Positions 9,360-17,373 are shown, counted from the stretch's first letter. The stretch: 64,000 bases of DNA from Oceaniferula flava (GCF_016811075.1 NZ_JAFBGL010000001.1:434001-498000), one strand, 5' to 3'. The notes: a model not told the origin generated them from the sequence alone. Numbers and translations: made by a program.

Positions 9360-10291
9360 GATCCAGATTCGATGAAAACACACTTGCAGAAATTCGCCAT
9401 CGACTGCCGGACTATCTCGAAGCATCAGGCGTGGTACTCAGTCCAAAGGGCACGCGCCTTGTCGGACGTTGCCCTGTTCATGATGACCGTTCGCCATCGT
9501 TCGCAGTATTTGGATCCGACCACGAAAACTGCGGTTGCCATCCATGTGGATTCACTGGCGACGTGTTCAAACTCTCGCAATGGTTAGGACGTTCCAGCAG
9601 CTTCCCTGATGCCGTTCGTGAGGTTGCCGCCGTCCTAGGCGTTCACTTGTCACAGGAACCTAACGGACGCGCCACGAGGCCAGCCACGGCACGAAAAAGG
9701 ACACCCAAGCCGACGACGCAGCCGTTTAAGTTGACCGCAGCCGACAATCAAAGAATTCACCGCGCAAATCTAGCGTTCGATGATGCTTTTTTTAGCGGCG
9801 ACCCGATAATATCAGAAATTGCCGATAGCTTAGGCGTTAACCGTGAAACGCTCCGCATCGCATCATGGGGAAGCTCAGGCCTTGGAATAGCTAACGGATG
9901 GCTCTGCTATGTTTACCCGCAGGGCTTAAAATGGCGCAACCCAGATCCGAAAGCCAAACCGCGTTTTATATGGATCGCTGGTAAAGCCCTAGCACCATGG
10001 CGCATGGACTGGGTAAAACCAGAAACGCGAACCGTGTATTTAACTGAAGGAGAAAGCGACACCATCGCATTGATTGCTGCAGGAGTGGAGGCCGATGGCA
10101 CCGCTGTTAGCGTAGCATCACCCGGCACAAGCTTCTCAAAGGAGTGGGCACCGTTGTTTAAGGGAAAGCGCGTTGTCATTTGCTTTGATTCTGATCCGCC
10201 TGGACGAACTGCCACCGCTACGGTTGCCGCCATCCTCAAGGGGCACGCTTCCGAGGTCCTAACATGGAAAGGATTTGCAAATCATGAGTGA
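9356..10291 (+). CDS. Primase: CHC2 zinc finger plus TOPRIM
   Basis: A 311-residue protein. The N-terminus has a CHC2-type zinc-binding module (C39-P-V-H42, then cysteines at about 59-64) as in DnaG and phage primases. A short helical linker follows, then a TOPRIM domain with E231-G-E-S-D235 and the acidic pair in CFDSDPPG (278-280). It would make RNA primers for element replication. It lacks a fused helicase; the following gene supplies an ATPase and overlaps its end by 8 bp. It is shorter than DnaG, as in satellite and plasmid primases. Confidence 0.88.
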   Translation: MRSRFDENTLAEIRHRLPDYLEASGVVLSPKGTRLVGRCPVHDDRSPSFAVFGSDHENCGCHPCGFTGDVFKLSQWLGRSSSFPDAVREVAAVLGVHLSQEPNGRATRPATARKRTPKPTTQPFKLTAADNQRIHRANLAFDDAFFSGDPIISEIADSLGVNRETLRIASWGSSGLGIANGWLCYVYPQGLKWRNPDPKAKPRFIWIAGKALAPWRMDWVKPETRTVYLTEGESDTIALIAAGVEADGTAVSVASPGTSFSKEWAPLFKGKRVVICFDSDPPGRTATATVAAILKGHASEVLTWKGFANHE

Positions 10292-11942
10292 AGCAGCACT
10301 AGCGAAAGATGCGCGTGGAATCCTAACGACGGCAGGGGCACCAGCACTACGCGCTGCCGTGCTCGACGTGGAACCGATCGAAGCGCCAGCCGAGGCCGCG
10401 CCACCGTTGGACAGCGCCGCCATAGAAATCCCAGACAACATTTTTCCAGTGCCTGCCGGAGGGATTGGAAACAATGCCGCCGCTGAAATCATCTTTCCTG
10501 CAATGGGTAAGATGAAGCGGCTATTCATGCGCGGATTTACAGTCCATGAAATCGTTCAGGGTGCTGAGATGGACTATCTCGCCCCCATATCACCGGAAAG
10601 ACTTTGCAGCCTTGTGGAGACGGCAGGGAGTCGCATTGCGCGGCGGGAGGTGAAAAAGGGTGATGATGGTAAGAAATCAACGGTGTGGAGATCGACAACA
10701 TTTCCCGTAAATGCCGCCAAGATTCTGTTAGAAACGGATGCATCTCGCCAATACCTGCCAACAATCCGCCAGCTCGTGAATTGTCCGATCCTAACACAAG
10801 AAGGGAAAATCCTTACTCGCGGATACCATGACCACGCGGGTGGAACCTACATCGGAGCTGGGCACAATCCCGAGGAAATCCCATTCAATACCGCCGTCGG
10901 TGCATTGCTTGGAATCCTTGGTGATTTTGAATTTGCCACCGAGTCGGATTTATCGAGAGCCTTCGCCAGCCTCATATCACCAGCACTAAAAATGGGGGAC
11001 TGGATCAACGACGACTTTCCTTTGGATCTTGCCGAAGCTACCGAGTCGCAGAGCGGTAAGACCTTCCGGCAAAAGCTCGTGTGCAGAATTTACAACGAAG
11101 TTCCCACATCGATCACCCTTGCTCGTGGTGGAGTTGGTAGCATCGATGAAAGTATCTCCGCGGCACTCGTGAAGGGCCGCCCGTTCGTGACACTCGCCAA
11201 CATGCGCGGGAAGATCGACAGCACAATCCTGGAGGAGGCCTTGCGAGGCTCAGGCCGCGTCAACTGCCGGACGCTCAGGAATAGCACCGAGGTAGACTGC
11301 AGACCATTCTTGTGGCAGTTCAGCACCAATGGCGCTGAGCTAACGAGAGACCTTGCCAACCGTGCAATAGTCACCCGCATACGGAAAAGACCGGAGGGGC
11401 GCGAGTGGAAGGAATACGCTGAGGGCGATCTTGAAAGCCACATCATAGAACATCAAAACTTCTATCTCGGATGTGTGTTTTCAGTTCTGCGAGCATGGAA
11501 GGCAAAAGGGCAACCCACTACGAAGGAATCACGCCACGACTTCCGGACATGGTGCCGGACGCTCGACGGTATCGTGCAGCTATGCGGACTCAGACCGCTA
11601 CTAGACGGTCACAAGGAACAGCAGGAGAGAACGGCCAATCCTCAGCTTCAATGGCTCAGGGAGATCATTCTTGCCGCTAAGCCGTCGCAGTATGACGCGG
11701 AGTTATACACCCACGATCTTGTAAATATCGCAGAAGATTACGGCATCGAGTTTCCCGGCAATCCATACTCTAAGGATGAACCGAACAAAAGAGCTGGGCG
11801 AATACTGGGTAAAATATTCAGAGATGTGGGCGGTGAAGAGATCGAGGTTGACGGCTTTATTTTTTCTCGGAATGAGTCGCCAGATTACTCCGACGAGGGG
11901 AAAGGGCGAACGGTTAAAAAATACACCATCAAAAACCTGTAA
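10284..11942 (+). CDS. AAA-type ATPase, putative replicative helicase of the island
   Basis: About 552 residues from ATG 10284, overlapping the primase stop; an in-frame TTG at 10275 is less likely. The centre holds a P-loop-like ESQSGKT, a Walker-B-like strand (RPFVTLANMRGKID) and a sensor/arginine-finger region (FSTNGAELTRDLANRAIVTRI). This layout fits the DUF927-like or P4/D5-like ATPases that sit beside primases in mobile elements. The Walker A is a relaxed version of GxxxxGK[ST]. It probably unwinds the element's origin. A helicase role is inferred from neighbour and motif order, not shown directly. Confidence 0.72.
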   Translation: MSEAALAKDARGILTTAGAPALRAAVLDVEPIEAPAEAAPPLDSAAIEIPDNIFPVPAGGIGNNAAAEIIFPAMGKMKRLFMRGFTVHEIVQGAEMDYLAPISPERLCSLVETAGSRIARREVKKGDDGKKSTVWRSTTFPVNAAKILLETDASRQYLPTIRQLVNCPILTQEGKILTRGYHDHAGGTYIGAGHNPEEIPFNTAVGALLGILGDFEFATESDLSRAFASLISPALKMGDWINDDFPLDLAEATESQSGKTFRQKLVCRIYNEVPTSITLARGGVGSIDESISAALVKGRPFVTLANMRGKIDSTILEEALRGSGRVNCRTLRNSTEVDCRPFLWQFSTNGAELTRDLANRAIVTRIRKRPEGREWKEYAEGDLESHIIEHQNFYLGCVFSVLRAWKAKGQPTTKESRHDFRTWCRTLDGIVQLCGLRPLLDGHKEQQERTANPQLQWLREIILAAKPSQYDAELYTHDLVNIAEDYGIEFPGNPYSKDEPNKRAGRILGKIFRDVGGEEIEVDGFIFSRNESPDYSDEGKGRTVKKYTIKNL

Positions 11943-11954
11943 CCCTTATTCCCC

Positions 11955-12048
11955 CGCGTTTCCCGCGTTCACCTATTCTTTCTAGAATCGCTACACTAAA
12001 GACAAAAAGTGTAGTCATTCTAGGAAGTTATCAGCAACGCGGGAAACG
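11955..12048. other. Nested inverted repeats, candidate replication origin of the island
   Basis: Two nested inverted repeats lie in the 170-bp gap after the ATPase gene. The outer arm CGTTTCCCGCGTT (11957-11969) is mirrored exactly at 12036-12048. The inner arms are CTAGAAT..CTACACT (11982-11997) and AGTGTAG..ATTCTAG (12008-12023), around a 10-nt AT-rich loop. No T-run follows, so a simple terminator is unlikely. Proximity to primase and ATPase suggests an origin or regulator-binding site. Confidence 0.45.
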
Positions 12049-12114
12049 GCGGGAGAGTTTACCAATTCACCGCCAAGCCCCACAGAAACCAAGTTGTAAC
12101 CGCGCCTTTTGTAT

Positions 12115-12456
12115 ATGCTGATTACGACATTTGAGCCGTCAGAGACACCCGATCTTCCCGCGCTGATTGACGGCGAGGAACCGAAGCCCGCGAACCCCTA
12201 CCGTGAAGCGTCCATCCGGTATCTGGAGATCGTGAACACGGTCACAACTTACATCACAGAGTCACCCTCTCCAACCGTTGCCGCCTGGGCCGTTGTCTAT
12301 GCACTTGGCTTGCCATGCGCCGAGGGGGTTTCCCTAACAGATAGGGCGGAGCAATTAGGCATTTCAGTAGCTGCCTTGTCAAAGCAGGTGAGAATTATCC
12401 AGAGACGCTGCAACGTAGAGGAAAGCTTGTATTCTAACAACAAAGACAACCGATGA
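12115..12456 (+). CDS. HTH DNA-binding protein (113 aa)
   Basis: The C-terminal half (VSLTDRAEQLGISVAALSKQVRII) reads as a helix-turn-helix like sigma-70 region 4 or an ArsR/LuxR-type recognition helix, preceded by an acidic Pro-rich N-terminus. It probably regulates island genes or binds the adjacent inverted repeats. ATG 12115 is chosen over a TTG two codons upstream. Its TGA overlaps the next ATG (ATGA at 12453). Confidence 0.65.
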   Translation: MLITTFEPSETPDLPALIDGEEPKPANPYREASIRYLEIVNTVTTYITESPSPTVAAWAVVYALGLPCAEGVSLTDRAEQLGISVAALSKQVRIIQRRCNVEESLYSNNKDNR

Positions 12457-12974
12457 TCGACAACATAGAAAAAGCAATGGCCGATGAACTCAGCAAGGCC
12501 CACGTCATCACGCAAGACTTGATCGCCAAGGCTAGCGCCGCAGTGAAGGCCGCTACTGGATCCGCTGCCTACGCTGGGCAACTGGTCGAAAAGGCCAGCC
12601 GGAGCAAGAAGACCACCGTTTACCAGTGGCTCAGTGAGTGCGCTCAGATCGACGGAGAGACAGCCCGAGCCTACAAGCTGGCACATACTACCGCGCAGAC
12701 CCGCAAGGCTCACAGCGACCGACGCTGCTTGCTTCGCTTAGGCGTGTTGGAAGGTCAGGTGAAGACGCAGGCCAAGCCGAGCAAGGTGAAGACTCCTTTG
12801 TCTCTGTCATCTATTGTCAGGCGTGCCACTGCCAGCGTTGCCAAGGGCTTGGAGAATCGACCAATCAGCGCCATGAGTGGAGCCGAAAAGCACTTGTTGA
12901 AAGGTCAACTGGAAGACCTAGCAAGGGTCTATGTGGAACTGTCCCGCCCCGCTCAGTCCTCACAGGGCCAATAA
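12453..12974 (+). CDS. Island protein of unknown function (173 aa)
   Basis: An alpha-helical, Ala/Lys-rich 173-residue protein. The central segment (KKTTVYQWLSECAQIDGETARAY) could be a helix-turn-helix, so a small DNA-binding or replication-control protein is possible. It is translationally coupled to the preceding HTH gene by ATGA. Its 3' end overlaps the end of a minus-strand gene by 22 bp. The family is not recognised. Confidence 0.65.
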   Translation: MIDNIEKAMADELSKAHVITQDLIAKASAAVKAATGSAAYAGQLVEKASRSKKTTVYQWLSECAQIDGETARAYKLAHTTAQTRKAHSDRRCLLRLGVLEGQVKTQAKPSKVKTPLSLSSIVRRATASVAKGLENRPISAMSGAEKHLLKGQLEDLARVYVELSRPAQSSQGQ

Positions 12975-13165
12975 CCGGAATCGGTCAATCTGACCACCTT
13001 ACCATCATGGCATCTCATTCGTAACCATCGACACGCCTCAAGATCGCTGCCGAAGTCATGGGCATCTATTGCGTCATTCACTGGCATTAGATATTTCATC
13101 TTCGTGCCTGCTTTGATTTGAAAGGCCACGAACGAGCCGTTAGCTGACTGAATTACATAGCGCAT
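12953..13165 (-). CDS. Small island protein (70 aa), minus strand
   Basis: A 70-residue product with a protein-like alternation of hydrophobic and charged residues (MRYVIQSANGSFVAFQI... GYWPCED). It ends tail-to-tail with the preceding gene, overlapping by 22 bp. No family is recognised. It could be a small antitoxin or an inhibitor, but nothing beyond composition supports this. It is listed because the reading frame looks coding and the other strand here is otherwise empty. Confidence 0.45.
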   Translation of the reverse strand: MRYVIQSANGSFVAFQIKAGTKMKYLMPVNDAIDAHDFGSDLEACRWLRMRCHDGKVVRLTDSGYWPCED

Positions 13166-13525
13166 GTTTTCAGTGTGTATTTTGGTGCTGAGTTAGTGGA
13201 TACAACGAGCCGAAGATATACGAGATTGGAGATAAATCCACGATGTTAGACTGTTCATTCAATCAGTTCCGTGTGAGGCGCGACCGCAAACCCCTATAAG
13301 TCAAGGTTATGGGATACCCCCCCCTAGGAATTCTAGTAGGGCAGGCGCTTTTTAAGGGGTCCTGTATGCTTACCGTCAAAAAACACGCGAAGTGCGCAGA
13401 ATGACCTAATCAGGATTAGCTTGAATCCACCACTTTTTCAGAGCGTTACACTTTGGCCGGATCAAAGCCAGTTGAATTCAGTTCATTAGTAACGAGGACA
13501 CCAACAAGCCTCTTGATTAGATCAT
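13166..13525. other. 360-bp non-coding region of the island with two small inverted repeats and a C-run
   Basis: No convincing gene is seen. At 13291-13313 an imperfect inverted repeat (CCCCTATAA ... TTATGGG) is followed by eight C residues (13317-13324) and a near-palindrome centred on GAATTC (13324-13341). Such clusters occur at oriT, cos or regulatory sites. No relaxase or terminase is nearby to choose between these, so function is unassigned. Confidence 0.4.
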
Positions 13526-13771
13526 ATGAATACATCACCCACACCAGGACTTGCCGCAGCTTTTAAGCGCGGAGGATTCACCCCTTCAGAGAACAAGCCC
13601 GCCCCCAAGCCCCATACACCCGTGGGGAAATTTAATCCATCAGCAGCACCGCAGCAGGTGGCATGGACGCCGCCTGTCATCCCTACGCTGACCCGCGCAG
13701 GATTCCGCGCTCTCTCCTTGAAACAGCGCTCTGCCTTCCTAGCAGCCGAGGGAAAAATCACTGAAGCTTAA
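13526..13771 (+). CDS. Small Pro-rich island protein (81 aa)
   Basis: An 81-residue protein rich in Pro, Ala and Lys (APKPHTPVGKFNPS), probably largely disordered, ending in a short helix (FRALSLKQRSAFLAAEG). No family is recognised. It is the first of three short plus-strand genes spaced by about 12 bp, which probably form one transcript. Confidence 0.55.
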   Translation: MNTSPTPGLAAAFKRGGFTPSENKPAPKPHTPVGKFNPSAAPQQVAWTPPVIPTLTRAGFRALSLKQRSAFLAAEGKITEA

Positions 13772-13782
13772 CAAGACCCGCC

Positions 13783-14277
13783 ATGACCAAAACCCAAAAC
13801 AATCGCCCGTCCGCGACCATCCGAAACGACATCGAGCGCCTGCCAGCCGAAACCCGGCTTGCATGGGTTCGCTATCAGTCCGCGAAGCAACGCGCGGAGA
13901 TGCTAACAGCCGAGACAACGAGCGAATTGCTCTGTTTAAAGGGCAGTGAAGACCTCACGAATCCCGATAACTCAGGCTCAGTGATTGCCTCGTTCGTAAG
14001 ATCGGAAAACGGCAACGAGCTGGCTTCGACTCTGGCAGTGATGGAGATCATTCAGAGATCGGAAGGATTCATCGACGCTGAAAAACGACTGGTGCCACTC
14101 CTAGACGAGCTGAAGGCGTCGGAACAAGCCGAGCGCCAACATTCTGCGAAGATCGCAGCCGCAAAAGCTGCAATTAGTGAGGCTGAGGAGGCCGCGAAAG
14201 CAAGGGCCTTGGAAGCCGCCGCAGACGATCCCGAGATTGCCAAGGCTAAAAAGGCCTTGGAGAAGATCGAAGCCTAA
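13783..14277 (+). CDS. Coiled-coil island protein (164 aa)
   Basis: The second half is a long Ala/Glu/Lys-rich helix (from about residue 100 to the end) typical of a coiled coil. The N-terminal half is helical with no recognised motif. It resembles small scaffold or structural accessory proteins of phages only in general composition. It lies 11 bp after the preceding gene and 12 bp before an excisionase-like gene. Confidence 0.6.
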   Translation: MTKTQNNRPSATIRNDIERLPAETRLAWVRYQSAKQRAEMLTAETTSELLCLKGSEDLTNPDNSGSVIASFVRSENGNELASTLAVMEIIQRSEGFIDAEKRLVPLLDELKASEQAERQHSAKIAAAKAAISEAEEAAKARALEAAADDPEIAKAKKALEKIEA

Positions 14278-14289
14278 CCATTCACAGTC

Positions 14290-14493
14290 ATGACCATTGA
14301 AACCATCGAAGCCCCCTTGCTCTCTGAGTCAGAGGTACGCCGCAAGGTCTTTTCAAAGGAGGCCCGCCCGAGCAAGGAGAGCTTTGCACGCATCCGCCGT
14401 GAAATGGGAGTGCCTCACGTCAAGATCGGCAGAAAGGTCTTTTATCAGGAGTTACCGGTTCGCGAGTTTTTCCTAAATTACCGCGAAACATAA
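14290..14493 (+). CDS. Second excisionase-like DNA-binding protein (67 aa)
   Basis: The segment from ARPSKESFARIRREMGVPHVKIGRKVFYQ to the end matches the helix-turn-helix plus wing pattern of small excisionase/AlpA-like proteins, ending with the conserved (K/R)(K/R)xFY wing. It is a candidate recombination directionality factor or regulator. The short region after it contains a terminator hairpin at 14553-14592. Confidence 0.6.
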   Translation: MTIETIEAPLLSESEVRRKVFSKEARPSKESFARIRREMGVPHVKIGRKVFYQELPVREFFLNYRET

Positions 14494-14552
14494 CCGCAGA
14501 AATTTTAGCCAGAGGTTTTTTATTGTCCTCGGTGTTCTTAGGCTAATGAACT

Positions 14553-14592
14553 GCCCGCCCCTCTGCAATCCGAGGGCGCGGGCTTTCATTTT
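14553..14592 (+). terminator. Terminator hairpin between convergent island genes
   Basis: GCCCGC-CCCTC pairs with GAGGG-C-GCGGGC (14553-14583, one bulged C) over an 8-nt loop, followed on the plus strand by TTTCATTTT. It ends the plus-strand run and lies just before the stop of the convergent minus-strand gene. Confidence 0.75.
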
Positions 14593-14951
14593 ACCTTCAT
14601 GACCCAGACATCAATCCCTAGTTTTTTTCCGTCGATAAGGCTACGGAGTCGCATCAGGTGTTTTCGGTCTTTCTCACTGCGAAGTACTAGGAGGATGCCC
14701 GCTTTTTTATTTGTCTGGAATGAATACCAGAGCGCCTGTCCTACACCCTCGGCCCATTTTTCAGCAAATTCGACTTCGATAGCATGAGTGGCTGTCACAA
14801 TATCACAGCGTGTTCCGTCGCCCATTCTCACCTCAACCTCGCCACCGTGCGCCTTGGCCCACGCCTTTTGATAATCAGACTCATAAAGTTTCCTCTCAGC
14901 TCCTTGTAGGCTCAGGGAGGTTAAGAGCAGGGCGGCGAATAGTAGTCTCAT
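14586..14951 (-). CDS. Secreted PD-(D/E)xK nuclease-like protein (121 aa)
   Basis: It has a clear N-terminal signal peptide (MRLLFAALLLTSLSLQGA). The mature part has the spacing of a PD-(D/E)xK fold: E38-V-E40, R48-C-D50-I-V, then I58-E-V-E61-F with K65 three residues on, and GQALWYS, where the Gln may be the helix residue seen in this superfamily. Cytoplasmic relatives in mobile elements carry a similar D...EVxxxxKW...GQ core. A nuclease-like domain with an export signal is unusual. Catalysis is not shown. It is the last gene of the island, on the opposite strand. Confidence 0.65.
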   Translation of the reverse strand: MRLLFAALLLTSLSLQGAERKLYESDYQKAWAKAHGGEVEVRMGDGTRCDIVTATHAIEVEFAEKWAEGVGQALWYSFQTNKKAGILLVLRSEKDRKHLMRLRSLIDGKKLGIDVWVMKVK

Positions 14952-15111
14952 GCCAAAATCATAACGCGAGCGTGATAGGTCGCAATGATTACCGGATGGA
15001 ATAACGAGAAAGACGGCTTGCGACCAAGTGGCACGCGCTGGGGCTACTCACTGATGCCGGATTGCAGAAGGCTCTAATACGTAGTGAACGGAGAAGGTGA
15101 ACTTCGTTTTA

Positions 15112-15130
15112 TAACTGCGATATAACTGCA
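15112..15130 (+). promoter_or_regulatory. Candidate integrase arm site, right
   Basis: TAACTGC occurs twice as a direct repeat (15112-15118 and 15123-15129) within TAACTGCGATATAACTGC. The first 12 bases match 7072-7083 near the left end. It lies about 50 bp from the right att repeat, a typical distance for arm-type sites. Confidence 0.45.
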
Positions 15131-15179
15131 CCGCTGGAAAGACATGTTAGGCTCAAAGTGCCTGTAAGTCATTGTGTTT

Positions 15180-15231
15180 AAATGGTGGCTCCACTCGGAT
15201 TCGAACCAAGGACACGCGGATTTTCAATCCG
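15180..15231 (-). repeat. attR: 52-bp direct repeat inside tRNA-Phe
   Basis: This is the copy identical to 6942-6993. It forms the 3' half of the functional tRNA-Phe, so the element brought in a replacement 3' end and kept the tRNA intact, as is common for tRNA-targeting integrases. Confidence 0.95.
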
Positions 15232-15258
15232 CTGCTCTACCAACTGAGCTATGGAGCC
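15183..15258 (-). tRNA. tRNA-Phe (GAA anticodon)
   Basis: A 76-nt cloverleaf reads on the minus strand. It has a 7-bp acceptor stem (GGCTCCA with TGGAGCC), a D arm (GCTCAGTTGGTAGAGC), an anticodon arm GCGGA-TTGAAAA-TCCGC with anticodon GAA, a T arm containing GGTTCGAATCC, discriminator A and an encoded CCA end. It is the attachment target of the island, which lies directly downstream of its 3' end. Its probable original terminator is now 8.2 kb away at 6891-6923. Confidence 0.97.
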
Positions 15259-15505
15259 TTCACATTGTCACCAACGTGCTTTGCGCCGAGGCGCGGGAGG
15301 GGTTTAGTGTCTGTTTGTAGGAATGACAATAGAAAAATAAGCCAATTTTCGCTTATTTTTTCAAGAGCATGCGCAGCGTGGTTAGGGTGAGCCGATATCG
15401 AACGGTTTGACGATCCATCGCGCTGCCGAAAATGCTCATCCACGACCAAGCGACTCCTGGGAATATGGGCTTGCAGAGCGAATAAAGGCTGATAGCGGTG
15501 AATGG

Positions 15506-16345
15506 GTGATTATCAACGTAAAGCGATGGCTCATAAGCGGGCTTTTCTTATCGATGCTGGCATGCCAAGAGAAGCCGCAAGCCAAGCATGAGCCCGCAGA
15601 GACGCAAACCGGCGAGGCGACGACGGCTAAGGCGGAGTGGAAAACCCATCGCTGGTCCGGGTATCAGGTGCTGCGCGAACTGCCTCACGACAATCAAGCC
15701 TACACACAGGGCCTCTATTTATCCAACGGTCACTGGATGGAAAGCACCGGTGGACACGGGACCTCGAACGTCAGACGGGTGGAAAAAGAGACGGGCCGCG
15801 TGTTGGCGAAGGTGGATCTGGACAAGAAGTATTTCGGCGAAGGAATCACCGAACTGAATGGAAAACTTTACCAGCTCACCTGGCAGAGCCAGCAAGGATT
15901 CGTGTATGACTCCGAGAGCCTGAAACCGTTAGGCAGCTTCACGTATCAGGGCGAAGGCTGGGGGCTCACCACCGATGGCCAATCGTTGATCATGAGCGAT
16001 GGCACGGACCGCTTGCGCTTTCTCGATCCGAAGACTCTGCGTGTGCAGCGCGTGCTGCCTGTGAGTTACGGCGGCAAACCGGTCCGGATGCTGAATGAAC
16101 TCGAATTTATCGAGGGCGAGATCTTTGCCAATGTTTGGCATACCCAACAAATTGTCCGGATTAACCCGACCAATGGCCAGGTGATCGGCGTGATCGATCT
16201 CACAGGCATCTACCCGGATGCTGGAAAGCGGAACCCTGAGTTTGTGCTCAATGGGATTGCCTATGATGCCGCATGCGGAGATCTTTTCGTCACCGGCAAG
16301 TGCTGGCCGAAGATCTATCAGATCCGCTTAGTGAAAAAACGCTGA
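15506..16345 (+). CDS. Glutaminyl-peptide cyclotransferase, bacterial/plant type, lipoprotein
   Basis: The enzyme converts N-terminal glutamine to pyroglutamate. This type is a five-bladed beta-propeller, and the visible landmarks are YTQGL, GEGITELNGKLYQLTWQS, GEGWGLTTDG, LNELEFIEGEIFANVW and VLNGIAYD, all in the family's order. GTG 15506 gives a lipoprotein signal (VKRWLISGLFLSMLAC) and is preferred. An ATG at 15407 would add 33 residues with no signal character. It ends convergently with parB. Periplasmic or outer-membrane placement is inferred from the lipobox. Confidence 0.85.
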   Translation: MIINVKRWLISGLFLSMLACQEKPQAKHEPAETQTGEATTAKAEWKTHRWSGYQVLRELPHDNQAYTQGLYLSNGHWMESTGGHGTSNVRRVEKETGRVLAKVDLDKKYFGEGITELNGKLYQLTWQSQQGFVYDSESLKPLGSFTYQGEGWGLTTDGQSLIMSDGTDRLRFLDPKTLRVQRVLPVSYGGKPVRMLNELEFIEGEIFANVWHTQQIVRINPTNGQVIGVIDLTGIYPDAGKRNPEFVLNGIAYDAACGDLFVTGKCWPKIYQIRLVKKR

Positions 16346-16386
16346 CCCGTGCTGGCTCCCAGTGGCTCAGCTGCCTTGGCGGCCAC

Positions 16387-17271
16387 TTAGAGCTCCACGC
16401 CCAGGAGGTCGAGGATACGCTGGAGGTCATCGTTGCCGTAGTAGGTGAGCTCGATTTTACCTTTTTTCGGCGTGTGGTTGAGTTTCACCTTGGTGGCGAA
16501 ACGCTCGCGCAGGGTGCTCTGGATCTGCTGGATCACGGCATCGGCTTCCCGACTGTTCGAGCTGGATTTTCCTGACTTCTTCGGGTTGAGCATTTCTTTC
16601 GTCAGCTGCTCTGCTGCACGCACGGTGAGGTTTTTCTTGAGAATCTGATCGGCGGCCAGGCACTGGGTCTCGAGGTCCTTGATACCGAGGATAGCTTTGG
16701 CGTGACCGACGCTGAGGCGGTTCTGGGCCACGTGTTCTTGGATGTCCGGGTGCAGTTCCATCAGGCGCATGGCATTGGCCACAGAGGCCCGAGATTTACC
16801 CACGCGCTGGGCGATGGTTTCCTGCTTCATGTTGAACTCTCTCGCCAGACGAACGTAGCCTTGGGCTTCTTCGATGGGGTCGAGGTCCTTACGCTGGATG
16901 TTCTCGATCAGTGCCATTTCCAGCACCTCGTGATCGGTGGCTTCGCGAATGCGGATCGGCACTTCCTTGAGTCCGAGCTCGGTGGAGGCACGCCAACGGC
17001 GCTCACCGGCGATGAGTTCCAGCTTGCCATTCACCTTGCGGACGATCAGGGGCTGGATGATGCCGTGCTGGCGGATCGACTCCATCAGCTCGTCTAACTG
17101 ACCTTGGGCGAAGTGCTTCCGCGGCTGCAGGGGACTGGGGACAATCTCGGTGATGGCAACGTGCGTATTGGCCGCTGAGGCCGACGCATCGCCTTCCTTG
17201 GAGTGCTCTGAATTAGCGGGCTGTTGCTTAATCAGTGCGCCCAATCCCTTACCTAATGCCTTTTTCGCCAT
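16387..17271 (-). CDS. parB: ParB/Spo0J chromosome partitioning protein
   Basis: A 294-residue protein starting MAKKALGKGLGALI, as many ParB proteins do. The ParB/Srx CTP-binding domain follows, with PRKHF, QPLIVRK and the GERRWRA box. Then comes the HTH domain (EMALIENIQRKDLDPIEEAQGY, and QETIAQRVGKSRASVAN), and a C-terminal dimerisation region after a Ser-rich linker. It loads at parS sites and works with ParA. ParA is usually directly upstream, but here the upstream gene is a YitT protein and no parA is in the window. Confidence 0.95.
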   Translation of the reverse strand: MAKKALGKGLGALIKQQPANSEHSKEGDASASAANTHVAITEIVPSPLQPRKHFAQGQLDELMESIRQHGIIQPLIVRKVNGKLELIAGERRWRASTELGLKEVPIRIREATDHEVLEMALIENIQRKDLDPIEEAQGYVRLAREFNMKQETIAQRVGKSRASVANAMRLMELHPDIQEHVAQNRLSVGHAKAILGIKDLETQCLAADQILKKNLTVRAAEQLTKEMLNPKKSGKSSSNSREADAVIQQIQSTLRERFATKVKLNHTPKKGKIELTYYGNDDLQRILDLLGVEL

Positions 17272-17373
17272 AGGCGGGGAGAATAGGCGTATTTTCAGAA
17301 GATTTGCAAAGCTGATTTTTGAGGAAATGAGAAAAGTTGCGAAATGATGAAAGATCGCTGTTCGGGTGACATC

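Larger units (their letters stand above)
6994..15231. mobile_element. 8.2-kb integrative element in tRNA-Phe
   Basis: The element is bounded by exact 52-bp repeats, the right one inside an intact tRNA-Phe gene. Counting one repeat copy it is 8,238 bp. Gene order from the left: tyrosine integrase, unknown protein, excisionase-like protein, small protein, primase, AAA-type ATPase, HTH protein, unknown, unknown (minus), short proteins, second excisionase-like protein, secreted nuclease-like protein (minus). Many plus-strand genes overlap by 1-8 bp. No capsid, terminase large subunit, relaxase or T4SS gene is recognisable. It could be a phage satellite, a mobilisable island or a degraded prophage; which one is not settled by the sequence. 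Confidence 0.92.

Noticed and set aside
15172-15390. 72-residue plus-strand ORF over tRNA-Phe
   Set aside because: It lies antisense to the intact tRNA and has no independent support.
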